Assembly (NCBI RefSeq): GCF_027533645.1
Contig: NZ_JAQAGY010000002.1
Location: 248,001 to 312,000 of the forward strand
Length of the DNA stretch: 64,000 bases
Source: Paenibacillus caseinilyticus
GTDB taxonomy: Bacteria > Bacillota > Bacilli > Paenibacillales > NBRC-103111
Reading direction: 5' to 3'
This document shows positions 1 through 9,242 of the stretch, piece after piece. Position numbers and translations under genes: made by a program. Every line of letters starts with the position of its first letter. The first letter of the stretch is position 1. The notes under the pieces were generated by a model. The model made no database searches, was not told where the DNA came from, and was given only the letters and a program-made list of their open reading frames with translations.

Positions 1-87
1 TTTTATGTTCGTCGCGGCGGCTATCTGAATGACCCTACCCAGTGCCGAATGAATTACTATGTCGGAATCCAACAACGAGCCAGTTGA
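1..87 (+). pseudogene. 3' end of an unidentified coding frame, possibly sulfatase-modifying (FGE)-like
   Basis: An open frame enters from the left edge and stops with TGA at 85-87, giving 28 residues. The stretch VRRGGYLNDPTQCR resembles the RGG...CR motif near the C-terminus of formylglycine-generating-enzyme-like proteins, but the usual terminal GFR block is missing before the stop, so it could be a truncated or frameshifted end. The identification rests on this short motif alone; the fragment could equally be a chance frame. Confidence 0.22.
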
Positions 88-430
88 CATAAATTATGGG
101 GGGAACTTCCTCAATGATTCCTTGTAGCACAGCTCCTCTCAAAGCCTTGGGCTGGGAGGACTAGTCATATGCCGATAGCCAAATAGCGAAGGTGGTTACT
201 CATTAACCACTTCCCTCCTATATGCCTCGGGTGCGTTCAGCTCACGAAGCCTACATGGATGAGGTGCCGCACTTGGCTTGACTATCCGTCGCTATAAAAT
301 ATCAAGAGTAATCTCAATTATTATCAGCATCTATCTGCTATATAAACTCCTAACTGGGCAATTTGGAATATAGGTCTAATTTTAGCAATAGCCTTGCGAG
401 TATCGCTTGGCGTTTTTTTGTTCGCTGGTG
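88..430. other. Intergenic region without a recognisable gene
   Basis: No frame here has a convincing ribosome site or family match. It is more A+T rich than the genes to its right. A hairpin at 190-212 (arm GGTGGTT) could end transcription of the gene entering from the left, although no T-run follows it. Confidence 0.5.
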
Positions 431-466
431 TAAATAAGGAAGCCGCACTCAGCCGTGCGGCTCCTT
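431..466 (-). terminator. Terminator of the fadR-etfB-etfA operon
   Basis: Arms GCCGCAC (442-448) and GTGCGGC (455-461) are extended by AAGGA/TCCTT around one bulged base. On the minus strand the stem is followed by a T-rich stretch. It lies 18 bases after the etfA stop codon. Confidence 0.8.
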
Positions 467-483
467 GTCATACCAACCAACCC

Positions 484-1467
484 CTACGCCAGCGCCTTCT
501 TGAATTCCTCCGTCAACAGCGGCACGACGTCGAACAGGTCCCCGACGATGCCGTAGTCGGCCACCTTGAAGATCGGCGCCTCGGCATCCTTGTTGATCGC
601 GATGATAATACGCGACTGGCTCATGCCGGCGAGATGCTGGATCGCCCCGGAGATGCCGCAGGCGATGTAGATCTCCGGCGTGACGACCTTGCCGGTCTGG
701 CCGATCTGCAGCGCGTAGTCGCAGTAGCCGGCGTCGCAGGCGCCCCGGGAAGCGCCGACGGCGGCGTTCAGCACCTCGGCGAGCTGCTCCAGCGGCTGGA
801 AGCCGTCGGCGCTCTTCACGCCGCGCCCGCCAGAGACGACGATCTTCGCCTCGGTGAGGTCGACCTTGCCGCTCATCTTGCGCACGACGTCTTTGACGAC
901 GGTGCGCAGGGAGGCCGGCGCGTCGTACGTCTCGGCGACGACCTCGGCGGCTGCGCCTGATGCTCCGCCTGCGGCGGCCGGCGCAATGTTGTTCGGCCGG
1001 ATCGTCACGACGAGCGCGCCGCCCGTGCGCTTCTTCTGCTCGAACGCCTTGCCGGCATACACTGGCCGGGTGAAGAGCACGTCGCCGCCGGATTGCTCGA
1101 TGGCGGTGACGTCGGAGATCTGCCCGGCCTGCAGATGGGCGGCCGCCACGGGAGCAAGGTCCCGGCCGATGGCCGTATGGCCGAAGATCACGGTCTCCGG
1201 CTGCAGCCGGTCCAGCAGGGCATTCAGCGCTGCGCCGTAGGCCTCCGGGTTGTAGAGCTCGAGCTCGGGGCTGTCGATCACGTGTACCGCATCCACTCCT
1301 GCTCCGCTCAGCTCGCCTGTCAGCGCGCCGACGCCGGCCCCGATCAGCACGGCGGCCACCCGGTCGCCCTCGCCGCTCGCGAGTCTCGCCGCCTGCACTG
1401 CCTCGAGAGCCACCTGCCGCAGCTTGCCGCCCCGGCTTTCCGCTATAACCACATGTACTTTGCTCAT
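484..1467 (-). CDS. etfA: Electron transfer flavoprotein, alpha subunit
   Basis: EtfA (327 aa) carries FAD in the EtfAB heterodimer, which takes electrons from acyl-CoA dehydrogenases during beta-oxidation. The N-terminal half is the variable ETF alpha/beta domain. The C-terminal FAD domain is unmistakable: VSGGRGV near residue 210, [19 protein letters not shown] around residues 255-275, then a HLAGM block and INKD with API. The length is normal for the family. The ATG has a GAGGAGG ribosome site about 8 bases upstream. It is the last gene of the leftward operon, 59 bases after etfB, and is followed by a strong terminator. Its electrons probably go to the FadF-type oxidoreductase encoded across the divergent promoter. 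Confidence 0.96.
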   Translation of the reverse strand: MSKVHVVIAESRGGKLRQVALEAVQAARLASGEGDRVAAVLIGAGVGALTGELSGAGVDAVHVIDSPELELYNPEAYGAALNALLDRLQPETVIFGHTAIGRDLAPVAAAHLQAGQISDVTAIEQSGGDVLFTRPVYAGKAFEQKKRTGGALVVTIRPNNIAPAAAGGASGAAAEVVAETYDAPASLRTVVKDVVRKMSGKVDLTEAKIVVSGGRGVKSADGFQPLEQLAEVLNAAVGASRGACDAGYCDYALQIGQTGKVVTPEIYIACGISGAIQHLAGMSQSRIIIAINKDAEAPIFKVADYGIVGDLFDVVPLLTEEFKKALA

Positions 1468-1526
1468 CGCTTACGTCCTCCTCGGTCGAATGGGATTGGA
1501 GACAGGGTACAGCGCACATTCGAATA

Positions 1527-2294
1527 TTAAAGCGCTTTCGCCTCGGTGCGGAGCAGGTGTACCAGCTCGGCTGCCTGTGCGCTGAGATCGCCTTGGAGCA
1601 CGCGGCCGGCGCCGCGTTCCTGCGGCTGCGTCAGCGTGACGCGCTCGGTGCGTGGAGCGATATCCTCCAGCGTGAGCCCGATGTCGTCCAGCGTCAGTGT
1701 ACGGAACGGCTTCTTCTTCGCCTTCATGATGCCGGGCAGGGAAGGGTAGCGCGGCTCGTTCAGGCCCTGCTGGGCGGTGAACAGCGCCGGGAGCGTCACT
1801 TCGACGGTCTCCGTGTCGCCTTCGGCGTCGCGCAAGACCGTCGCCGAAGTACCGCTGACCTCGAGCTTCGTGATCGACGACACGTGCGGGATGTCCAGCA
1901 GGCGCGCCGTACGGACGGCGACTTGGCCCGCCCCGTTGTCGACGGAGAAGTTGCCGCCGAGCACGAGGTCGAAGGACTGTCCGCCGAGGTAGGCGGCCAG
2001 GACGCGGGAGACGCCGTATTCGTCGCCGGCGATGCGCCCGTCGCTGACCAGCACGGCTTCGTCGGCGCCCATGGCGAGGGCGGTGCGCAGCGCTTCGGCA
2101 CTGCGGTCCGGGCCGACCGATAGGACGGTGACCGTCCCGCCGTGTGCTTCCTTCAGGCGGATCGCTTCCTCTACCGCGTACTCGTCATAGGGGTTGATCA
2201 CGAACTTGACCCCGTCCTCGGATACCTCGCCGCCCCGGATCACGATCTTCTCCTCGGTATCGAACGTCTGCTTCATCAGTACCACGATATTCAT
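1527..2294 (-). CDS. etfB: Electron transfer flavoprotein, beta subunit
   Basis: EtfB (255 aa) is the AMP-binding partner of EtfA. Family features are the N-terminal MNIVVLMKQTFDTEEKI, the NPYDEYAVEEAIRLKE motif near residue 35, the GADEAVLVSD segment and the recognition-loop region with LPALFTAQQGLNEPRYPSL near residue 170. The ATG is preceded by AGAGGAG at suitable spacing. It sits between fadR and etfA; B. subtilis also keeps fadR with etfB and etfA in its lcfA operon. Transcription should be repressed by FadR and relieved by long-chain acyl-CoA, inferred from the operator at 2938-2955. Confidence 0.96.
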   Translation of the reverse strand: MNIVVLMKQTFDTEEKIVIRGGEVSEDGVKFVINPYDEYAVEEAIRLKEAHGGTVTVLSVGPDRSAEALRTALAMGADEAVLVSDGRIAGDEYGVSRVLAAYLGGQSFDLVLGGNFSVDNGAGQVAVRTARLLDIPHVSSITKLEVSGTSATVLRDAEGDTETVEVTLPALFTAQQGLNEPRYPSLPGIMKAKKKPFRTLTLDDIGLTLEDIAPRTERVTLTQPQERGAGRVLQGDLSAQAAELVHLLRTEAKAL

Positions 2295-2322
2295 GGACTT
2301 CGCTCCTCTCTAGGTTAGGACA

Positions 2323-2904
2323 CTAAGACAGCCCTCTCAAAAAGAAATCCATCGTCTTGCCGGCCTGCTCCGAGAGCGAATACTTGCGCCCGGCGATGAG
2401 CCACGAGGTGACGACCTCATCCATGCCGCCGAAGATCAGCAGCCGGACCACCTTGGGGTCGAGACCCTGCCGGAACGTGCCGGCTTCGATCCCTCTGCGG
2501 ATGACATCCTCGATAAGCTCGATGTACGGCTTCACCGCGAGGCCGATCTCCCTGCGGAGCTCGAGAGAGCTCTGCCGCAGCTCAATCTGCGCGACATGAG
2601 CCAGATGCACGTTCTCCTCCAGCGCCGTGTAATGGATCTCGCAGATCTTGCGCAGCGCTTCCTCCGCGGAGTCCCCTTCGTGGATGGAGGTGTTGAACAG
2701 GGCGACCAGGTCGCCGAGCTTCTCCCGGAGGAGGGAGACGAGGATGTCCTCCTTGTTCTTGAAGTACAAGTAGATGGTGCCGTCGGCTACCCCGGCTTCC
2801 TTGGCGATCCTGGACACCTGGGAGCCGTGGAACCCGTGCTCCGCAATGACCTTCAGGGCCGCTTCGAGAATGAGATCGTATTTTTCCTTTTTCCTACTTG
2901 CCAA
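2323..2904 (-). CDS. fadR: TetR-family repressor of fatty-acid degradation (FadR/YsiA type)
   Basis: This 193-aa TetR regulator matches B. subtilis FadR in its helix-turn-helix (VIAEHGFHGSQVSRIAKEAG, then DGTIYLYFKNKEDIL) and along the ligand domain (AQIELRQSSLELRR; FGGMDEVVTSWL). FadR is known to repress beta-oxidation genes and to be released by long-chain acyl-CoA. Start choice: an ATG at 2952 would lie inside the operator and has no ribosome site, whereas TTG at 2904 has GGGGTG six bases upstream and gives the usual N-terminus, so TTG is preferred. First gene of fadR-etfB-etfA and probably self-repressed. Its divergent neighbours are its likely targets. Confidence 0.92.
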   Translation of the reverse strand: MASRKKEKYDLILEAALKVIAEHGFHGSQVSRIAKEAGVADGTIYLYFKNKEDILVSLLREKLGDLVALFNTSIHEGDSAEEALRKICEIHYTALEENVHLAHVAQIELRQSSLELRREIGLAVKPYIELIEDVIRRGIEAGTFRQGLDPKVVRLLIFGGMDEVVTSWLIAGRKYSLSEQAGKTMDFFLRGLS

Positions 2905-2937
2905 TGAGGTCACCCCGGTGTTAAGATTTAAGTGTAG

Positions 2938-2955
2938 TGAATGAATACTCATTCA
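2938..2955. promoter_or_regulatory. FadR operator
   Basis: TGAATGAATACTCATTCA is an 18-bp inverted repeat with one central mismatched pair, and it matches the FadR box known from B. subtilis (TGAATGA...TCATTCA). It begins about ten bases downstream of the -10 element of the leftward promoter, where a bound repressor would block initiation of fadR-etfB-etfA. Whether it also controls the rightward fadF operon 290 bases away is unclear; no second box was found. Confidence 0.88.
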
Positions 2956-2964
2956 TTTTTCTTA

Positions 2965-2993
2965 ATCTTATGAGATACCGCAGGAATTGTCAA
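2965..2993 (-). promoter_or_regulatory. SigA-type promoter of fadR-etfB-etfA
   Basis: On the minus strand TTGACA (2988-2993) is separated by 17 bases from TAAGAT (2965-2970). The predicted start lies near 2958, at the edge of the FadR box. No equally good rightward promoter for fadF was found in the 2905-3244 intergenic region. Confidence 0.78.
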
Positions 2994-3244
2994 TGTGTTT
3001 TGAGCAAGATTCCGCAAGGTTCCGGCAGCCGCCACATATACCTTAGGGAAGTCTCTTGATCGGCATGTTCGTTCTATTACAGTGTATGCGAATCCCGGCC
3101 CGTCCTTGTACGTACGGGCGGAGGGAGGCAGAGCTCGGTTATCGTCATAAGATTTTTTTGCGAGGACATTGCAAGCGGTTTCATCACCCCGCTATATGGG
3201 GGGCGGAACCGGACTTCCAGTGCGTAGGAAAGGACGGAGAGCGA

Positions 3245-5431
3245 ATGGTGTGGCAGATCGTCAACTTTGTATTCTTCCTCGGCATCACGGGCTATGCGCT
3301 GTACTTGTTCTACAAAGCGGTCTATCACCGGTATCTGTATCTGTTGCTGGGGCAGCCATCACCCTTCAAGGAGCAGAGCGGGGAGCGCATCCGCGAATTC
3401 CTGTCCCAAGTGTTCGCCCAGAGGAAATTAATGAAAGACCCCAAGAGCGGCATCATGCATATCGTCATCTTCTACGGTTTCATCCTGCTGCAGTTCGGGG
3501 CGCTCGATCTTATTGTGAAAGGGCTTACCGGCGGCACTCCGCTGCCGATCCCGGGGTATCACGCGTTCAACCTCCTGCAGGAGATCACCGTGTTCCTGGT
3601 GCTGGCGGCGATGGGGTATGCGGCGTACCGGCGGTACGGGGAGAAGCTGGCCCGGCTCAAGCGAGGCTGGAAGCCCAGCATCGTCGTGTTCTTTATCTTC
3701 TCGCTGATGCTGTCGGTCCTGCTCTCGCTGACCTTCGAGCGGCTCTGGCAGGGACACGGCCCCTCCGGGTACGCGCCAATCTCCTCGGCCCTGGCGGCTC
3801 CGCTGCAGGGCATCTCGGCAGGGGCGGCCGAAGCCTGGTTCTACGTCTTCTGGTGGATGCACCTGATCGTGCTGCTGAGCTTCCTTGTGTATGTGCCGCA
3901 GTCCAAGCATTTTCACATCATCACGGTCCCCATCAATATCTGGCTGCGCCGCACGGAGCCGGCCGGCAAGCTGAAGAAGCTCGATCTCGAAGATGAAGAG
4001 GCGGAGAGCTTCGGGGTCGGGAAGATCGAGGACTTCACGCAGAAGCAGATGCTGGACTTCTACGCCTGCGTCGAATGCGGCCGCTGCACGAACGTGTGCC
4101 CCGCTTCCAACACAGGCAAGGCGCTGTCGCCGATGCACCTCATCACGAAGCTGCGCGACCATCTGCAGGAGAAGGGGGCGGCGATCACATCGAATTCGCC
4201 TTGGGTGCCCGAGTTCGCTTTCGCGGGCGGTACGCCCCATGGGGCCGCCGAAGAACGACCGGACGTCGAATTCGCCGCCGCTCCGGGGAGCCTCACGGAC
4301 ATCCAGCCTACGCTGGACTGGCAGAAGAAGACTTGGGTCCCGTCGCCGAAGCCCGTGCAGGAGATGGAGCTGATCGGCGATGTGATGACCGAGGAAGAGA
4401 TCTGGGCCTGTACGACGTGCCGCAACTGCGAGGACCAGTGCCCGGTCGCCAACGAGCATGTCGACAAGATCATCGACCTGCGCCGCCATCTCGTCCTGAT
4501 GCAGGGCAGCCTGCCACATGAGGGACAGCGGGCGATGCAGAACATCGAACGCCAGAGCAACCCGTGGGGCATCTCGCGCAGCGACCGGGCGAAGTGGACC
4601 GGCGAGCTCGAAGGCATCCCGGTACCGACCGTGAAGGATCACCCGGGCTTCGAGTACCTGTTCTTCGTCGGCTCCATGGGCTCGTACGACCTGCGCTCGC
4701 GCAAGATTACGAAGGCATTGGTCCGGCTGCTGAACGAAGCGGGGGTCTCGTACGCGATCCTCGGCAACGAGGAGAAGAACTCCGGAGACACGCCGCGCCG
4801 GCTCGGCAACGAGATGCTGTTCCAGCAGCTGTGCCAGGAGAACATCGAGATCTTCCAGAAGTACGGCGTCCGCCGGATTGTCACCGCATGCCCGCATACG
4901 TTCAATACATTCAAGAACGAATATCCCGAATTCGGGCTGGCGGGGGTCGAGATCTTACATCATACGCAGCTGCTCGACCGGCTGCTCCGCGAAGGCAAGC
5001 TGAAGCCGCAGCACGAAGTGAACGAGCGCATTACGTATCACGATTCCTGCTATCTCGGCCGCTACAACGATGTGTACGACCAGCCGAGGAATGTGCTCCG
5101 GGCGATCCCGGGCGTCGAGCTGGTCGAGATGGAGCGTACCCGCGAGAACGGGATGTGCTGCGGTGCGGGGGGAGGCATGATGTGGATGGAAGAGACGTCG
5201 GGCAAGCGGGTGAACGTGGCCCGCACCGAGCAGGCGCTGCAGGTGAATCCGACGGTGATCTCCTCCGCCTGTCCGTACTGCCTGACCATGGTGGAGGACG
5301 GTACGAAGATGAAGGAAGCGGAAGACCGCGTGAAGGCCAGAGACATCGCCGAGCTTCTGGAGGCATCCGTGTTCGGCACAGCTCCTAAGCCGTCCAACAA
5401 CAGTGTCCCAAGCAGCAGCTCTTCCAACTGA
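3245..5431 (+). CDS. fadF: Membrane iron-sulfur oxidoreductase of beta-oxidation (FadF/YwjF type)
   Basis: A 728-aa membrane-bound Fe-S protein, probably the route from reduced ETF to the quinone pool. The N-terminal ~270 residues hold several hydrophobic helices (first around IVNFVFFLGITGYALYLFY). Two ferredoxin-like motifs follow, CVECGRCTNVCP and CTTCRNCEDQCP, then two cysteine-rich CCG domains (HDSCYLGR near residue 600, MCCGAGGG near residue 635 and SACPYC further on). The frame is open further upstream, but the ATG at 3245 has GGACGGAG at good spacing and gives a length close to the roughly 705-aa B. subtilis protein. It is the first gene of the rightward fad operon. The electron route is inferred from homologue and context. 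Confidence 0.93.
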   Translation: MVWQIVNFVFFLGITGYALYLFYKAVYHRYLYLLLGQPSPFKEQSGERIREFLSQVFAQRKLMKDPKSGIMHIVIFYGFILLQFGALDLIVKGLTGGTPLPIPGYHAFNLLQEITVFLVLAAMGYAAYRRYGEKLARLKRGWKPSIVVFFIFSLMLSVLLSLTFERLWQGHGPSGYAPISSALAAPLQGISAGAAEAWFYVFWWMHLIVLLSFLVYVPQSKHFHIITVPINIWLRRTEPAGKLKKLDLEDEEAESFGVGKIEDFTQKQMLDFYACVECGRCTNVCPASNTGKALSPMHLITKLRDHLQEKGAAITSNSPWVPEFAFAGGTPHGAAEERPDVEFAAAPGSLTDIQPTLDWQKKTWVPSPKPVQEMELIGDVMTEEEIWACTTCRNCEDQCPVANEHVDKIIDLRRHLVLMQGSLPHEGQRAMQNIERQSNPWGISRSDRAKWTGELEGIPVPTVKDHPGFEYLFFVGSMGSYDLRSRKITKALVRLLNEAGVSYAILGNEEKNSGDTPRRLGNEMLFQQLCQENIEIFQKYGVRRIVTACPHTFNTFKNEYPEFGLAGVEILHHTQLLDRLLREGKLKPQHEVNERITYHDSCYLGRYNDVYDQPRNVLRAIPGVELVEMERTRENGMCCGAGGGMMWMEETSGKRVNVARTEQALQVNPTVISSACPYCLTMVEDGTKMKEAEDRVKARDIAELLEASVFGTAPKPSNNSVPSSSSSN

Positions 5432-5495
5432 AAACCTGAAGCATGCTTGTATCCGATACAGAACTTTGACAATGGGATTAGGGAGGAACGTATCC

Positions 5496-7895
5496 ATGAG
5501 CAAAAGCATTCGCAAAGCGGTCGTCATCGGTTCGGGAGTTATGGGGTCGGGCATTGCCGCCCATCTGGCCAATGTGGGCATCCCGTGCCACCTGCTGGAT
5601 GTCGTACCGGGGCAGCTGACCCCCGAGGAGGAGGCGAAGGGGCTGGCGCTGGAGAGTCCGGCGGTCCGCAGCCGGCTCGCGTCCGGCGCCATCGCCAGGC
5701 TGGCGAAGACGAAGCCAGCGCCGCTGTATGACGAAAGCTTCGCAGCCCGGATCACGCCGGGGAACCTCGAGGATCATCTGCACGTGATCGGGGAAGCCGA
5801 CTGGGTCATCGAGGTCGTGGTGGAGAACCTCCAGGTGAAGAAAGACCTGCTCCGGCGTATCGAGGGGCACTGGAAGCCGGGCACGGTCGTCTCGTCGAAC
5901 ACGTCCGGTATCTCGATTAACGCGATGTCGGCCGACTGCGGGGAGGAGTTCAAGCGGCATTTTCTCGGCACGCACTTCTTCAATCCTCCGCGCTATATGC
6001 AGCTGCTCGAGCTGATCCCCGGGGAGCATACGGACCCGCAGCTGCTCGAAGAGATGAAGGTGTTCTGCTCCAAGGTGCTCGGCAAGGGCGTCGTGACGGC
6101 GAAGGACACGCCGAACTTCATCGCGAACCGCGTCGGCACCTACGGCCTGCTCGTCACGCTGCAGGCGATGACGGAGAAGGGCTTCACAGTCGAGGAAGTC
6201 GACGCCGTGACCGGGCCTGCGATGGGCCGGCCGAAGAGCGCGACATTCCGGACGCTGGATCTCGTCGGTCTCGACACGTTCGTCCATGTGGCGAATAATG
6301 TGTTCGAACACGTAACGGATGAGGCGGAGAAACAGGTATTCACCGTGCCTGACGTGCTGCGGGGGATGGTGGAGAAGGGCTGGCTCGGCGAGAAGAGCGG
6401 CCAGGGCTTCTACCTGAAGCGCAAGGGCGAGGACGGCCGCAGCGAGATTCTGTCGCTGGACCTTGGCACGATGGAGTACCGCCCGCAGAAGAAGGCGGCG
6501 TCGGGCTCGCTCGAAGCGGCGAAGCTCGCTAAGGGGGCGAGGGAGAAGGTCAAGGCGCTGATCGGCGCGGGCGACAAGTATTCGGACCTCGCGTGGGATA
6601 TTCTCAAGCTCGTGCTCGTATACTCGGCGGAGCGGCTCGGCGAGATCGCGGATACGGTGCAGGAGATCGACGAAGCGATGCGGTGGGGCTTCAGCTGGGA
6701 GCTCGGCCCGTTCGAGACGTGGGATGCGATCGGCCTGGTAAGGTCCGTGAACCGGATGGAAGCCGAGGGCCTGACCGTTCCCGCGTGGGTCAAGGAGTGG
6801 ATTGCTGCCGGCAACCGGAGCTTCTACCGCCAGGAGGAAGGCCGCACGTTCTATGTGCATAAGGGTGCGTATACGGCGGTCGACCAGCCGAAGGAAGTCA
6901 TCTCGCTGCGCAGCCTCAAGGAGCAGAACAAGGTCGTCCGCTCGAACGCCGGCGCCTCCCTGATCGACATTGGTGACGGTATCGCCTGCCTGGAGTTCCA
7001 CTCGCCGAACAATGCGATCGGGGCCGACATCCTGACGATGATCGGGCAGAGCCTCGAGGAAGTGCGGCGCGGCTTCGACGGCCTCGTCATTGCGAACCAG
7101 GGACGCAACTTCTGCGTCGGGGCGAACATCATGATCCTCCTGATGGAAGCGCAGGACGAGGAATGGGATGAGATCGACGGCATCATCCGTCTCTTCCAGA
7201 ACACGATGTACAAGGTCAAACGGTTCGAGAAGCCGGTCGTGGCGGCGCCTCACCGGATGACCCTAGGCGGCGGCGTGGAAGCGTGTATGCCGGCGGACCG
7301 GATCGTGGCGGCGGCCGAGACGTACTACGGCCTCGTGGAGGTCGGCGTGGGCGTCATCCCGGCCGGCGGCGGCTGCAAGGAGTTCGCGCTGCGCATCGCA
7401 CAGAACAACCCGCATCCGGACAGCGACCTCCAGCCGTACCTGAACCAGGTGTTCGAGACGGTCGGCATGGCGAAGGTATCCACCAGCGGGCACGATGCCA
7501 AGAAGCTCGGGCTGATGAAGCCGGGCGACCGGATCGTCGCGAACCCGGACCACCTGATCTATGAAGCGAAGCAGACGGTGCTGCAGCTGGCGGGATCGGA
7601 CTACGAGCCGATCCGCGAGGAGAAGTTCCGCGTGGCGGGCTCCGAAGGCAAAGCCGTGTTGACGCTCGGTGCGCTCGGCATGCGGCAGGGCGGCTATATC
7701 AGCGACCACGACCTGCACATCGCCAAGAAGCTGGCGCACGTGCTGGCGGGCGGGGATGTGCCGGCAGGCACGATGGTTACCGAGCAGTACATGCTCGATC
7801 TCGAGCGGGAGGCGTTCCTCAGCCTCTGCGGCGAGCCGAAGACGCAGGCGCGGATGAGCCACATGCTGTCCAAAGGCAAAGCGCTGCGCAACTAA
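5496..7895 (+). CDS. fadN: 3-hydroxyacyl-CoA dehydrogenase / enoyl-CoA hydratase
   Basis: FadN (799 aa) is bifunctional: it hydrates 2-enoyl-CoA and oxidises the resulting 3-hydroxyacyl-CoA with NAD. The dehydrogenase comes first: nucleotide-binding GSGVMGSGIAAHLANVG near residue 11, then THFFNPPRYMQLLELIPG and KDTPNFIANRVG. The hydratase/crotonase domain is C-terminal (GLVIANQGRNFCVGAN and HRMTLGGGVEACM around residues 530-595). This order is the reverse of E. coli FadB and typical of Bacillus FadN (789 aa). ATG 5496 has GGGAGG ten bases upstream; an earlier in-frame start at 5403 would overlap fadF. It lies between fadF and fadA in the operon. Confidence 0.96.
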   Translation: MSKSIRKAVVIGSGVMGSGIAAHLANVGIPCHLLDVVPGQLTPEEEAKGLALESPAVRSRLASGAIARLAKTKPAPLYDESFAARITPGNLEDHLHVIGEADWVIEVVVENLQVKKDLLRRIEGHWKPGTVVSSNTSGISINAMSADCGEEFKRHFLGTHFFNPPRYMQLLELIPGEHTDPQLLEEMKVFCSKVLGKGVVTAKDTPNFIANRVGTYGLLVTLQAMTEKGFTVEEVDAVTGPAMGRPKSATFRTLDLVGLDTFVHVANNVFEHVTDEAEKQVFTVPDVLRGMVEKGWLGEKSGQGFYLKRKGEDGRSEILSLDLGTMEYRPQKKAASGSLEAAKLAKGAREKVKALIGAGDKYSDLAWDILKLVLVYSAERLGEIADTVQEIDEAMRWGFSWELGPFETWDAIGLVRSVNRMEAEGLTVPAWVKEWIAAGNRSFYRQEEGRTFYVHKGAYTAVDQPKEVISLRSLKEQNKVVRSNAGASLIDIGDGIACLEFHSPNNAIGADILTMIGQSLEEVRRGFDGLVIANQGRNFCVGANIMILLMEAQDEEWDEIDGIIRLFQNTMYKVKRFEKPVVAAPHRMTLGGGVEACMPADRIVAAAETYYGLVEVGVGVIPAGGGCKEFALRIAQNNPHPDSDLQPYLNQVFETVGMAKVSTSGHDAKKLGLMKPGDRIVANPDHLIYEAKQTVLQLAGSDYEPIREEKFRVAGSEGKAVLTLGALGMRQGGYISDHDLHIAKKLAHVLAGGDVPAGTMVTEQYMLDLEREAFLSLCGEPKTQARMSHMLSKGKALRN

Positions 7896-7919
7896 CCACG
7901 GAGAGGGGACTTGAGGGGA

Positions 7920-9104
7920 ATGAGAGAAGCAGTGATCGTATCCATCGCCCGCACCGCCATCGGCAAGGCCAAGAAGGGCGTATTCGCCCAGACGCGGGCC
8001 GAGGACCTCGGCAAGGCGGTGCTGGAGTCCGTGATCGACCGGGCGCCGGGGCTGAAGAAAGAGGATGTCGAAGATGTCATCATCGGCTGCGCTATGCCGG
8101 AGGGCGAGCAGGGGCTGAACTTCGCCCGCATCATGTCGCTCTATGCGGGCTTCCCGGTGACGGTGCCCGCGCTGACGGTCAACCGGTTCTGCTCGTCGGG
8201 GCTGCAGTCGATCGCCTTCGCCGCCGAGCGGATCATGCTCGGCCATGCCGACGTCATGATCGCCGGCGGCGTGGAGAGCATGAGCCACGTGCCGATGACG
8301 GGCTTCAAGATCTCGCCGAACCCGAAGATCGTGGAGACGATGCCCGAGGTGTACATCGGCATGGGCCACACGGCGGAGCTGGTGGCGGACCGGTTCGGCG
8401 TCTCCCGCGAGGACCAGGACCGCTTCGCGGCGGAGTCGCACCGGAAGGCGGCGGCCGCTATCGCGGAGGGCAAGTTCCGCGAGGAGATCGTGCCGTTCGA
8501 GGCGGAGTGGACGACGGTGGATGACGCCGGCCGGGTGAAGCGCAAGCGGTACACCGTCGACACGGACGAAGGCGTCCGCCCGGACACCTCGGTCGAAGGG
8601 CTCGCGAAGCTGCGCCCGGCGTTCCGGCTCGGCGGCAGCGTCACGGCGGGCAACGCTTCGCAGATGAGCGACGGGGCTGCGGCCTGCGTCGTGATGAGCC
8701 GTGAGAAGGCCGACGCGCTCGGGTTGAAGCCCTTGGCGACGTTCCGCTCGTTCGCCCTGGCGGGCGTGGAGCCGGAGATTATGGGCGTCGGCCCGGTCGA
8801 GGCGATCCCGAAGGCGCTGAAGATGGCCGGGATCGGCATCGAAGACGTGTCGCTGTTCGAGATCAACGAAGCGTTCGCCTCGCAGTGCGTGCATATCATC
8901 CGCGAGCTCGGGATCGACGAGGCGAAAGTCAACGTGAACGGCGGTGCGATCGCGCTGGGCCATCCGCTAGGCTGCACAGGCACGAAGGTCACGGCGACGC
9001 TGCTGCACGAGCTGCGGCGGCGGGGCGGCGGCTACGGCGTCGTGTCGATGTGCATCGGCGGCGGCATGGGCGCGGCAGGCGTGTTCGAGGTTCACGGGAC
9101 GTAA
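7920..9104 (+). CDS. fadA: Acetyl-CoA acyltransferase (3-ketoacyl-CoA thiolase)
   Basis: This 394-aa thiolase cleaves 3-ketoacyl-CoA with CoA to give acetyl-CoA and a shortened acyl-CoA. All catalytic blocks are visible: the nucleophile Cys in NRFCSSGLQSIAFAAERI near residue 90, the His in GGAIALGHPLGCTG near residue 350 and the C-terminal Cys in SMCIGGGMGAAG. The start MREAVIVSIART aligns with other FadA proteins, so ATG 7920 is preferred over the TTG nine bases upstream; GAGAGGGG at 7901 serves as ribosome site with slightly long spacing. Only 24 bases separate it from fadN, with which it forms the usual multienzyme pair. Confidence 0.96.
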   Translation: MREAVIVSIARTAIGKAKKGVFAQTRAEDLGKAVLESVIDRAPGLKKEDVEDVIIGCAMPEGEQGLNFARIMSLYAGFPVTVPALTVNRFCSSGLQSIAFAAERIMLGHADVMIAGGVESMSHVPMTGFKISPNPKIVETMPEVYIGMGHTAELVADRFGVSREDQDRFAAESHRKAAAAIAEGKFREEIVPFEAEWTTVDDAGRVKRKRYTVDTDEGVRPDTSVEGLAKLRPAFRLGGSVTAGNASQMSDGAAACVVMSREKADALGLKPLATFRSFALAGVEPEIMGVGPVEAIPKALKMAGIGIEDVSLFEINEAFASQCVHIIRELGIDEAKVNVNGGAIALGHPLGCTGTKVTATLLHELRRRGGGYGVVSMCIGGGMGAAGVFEVHGT

Positions 9105-9242
9105 GGGCCGCGCGGCGAGTTTGGGCTGCGGCAGCGTGGTACGGCAGGGAAGCGGAACGGGGCCGGGCAGGCGAAGATGCTGGAAGGCAGGCACTCTTTT
9201 ATCATCATACCCCTATTCAGGGACAAAGGGAGCGGGATCGGG

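Noticed and set aside
3428-4897. Long minus-strand open frame opposite fadF
   Set aside because: Arg/His/Leu-rich composition without family motifs; an antisense shadow caused by high GC third positions. The same applies to the long antisense frames opposite fadN, fadA, fadE, lcfA, the hybrid kinase, bmrC and the TPM gene.
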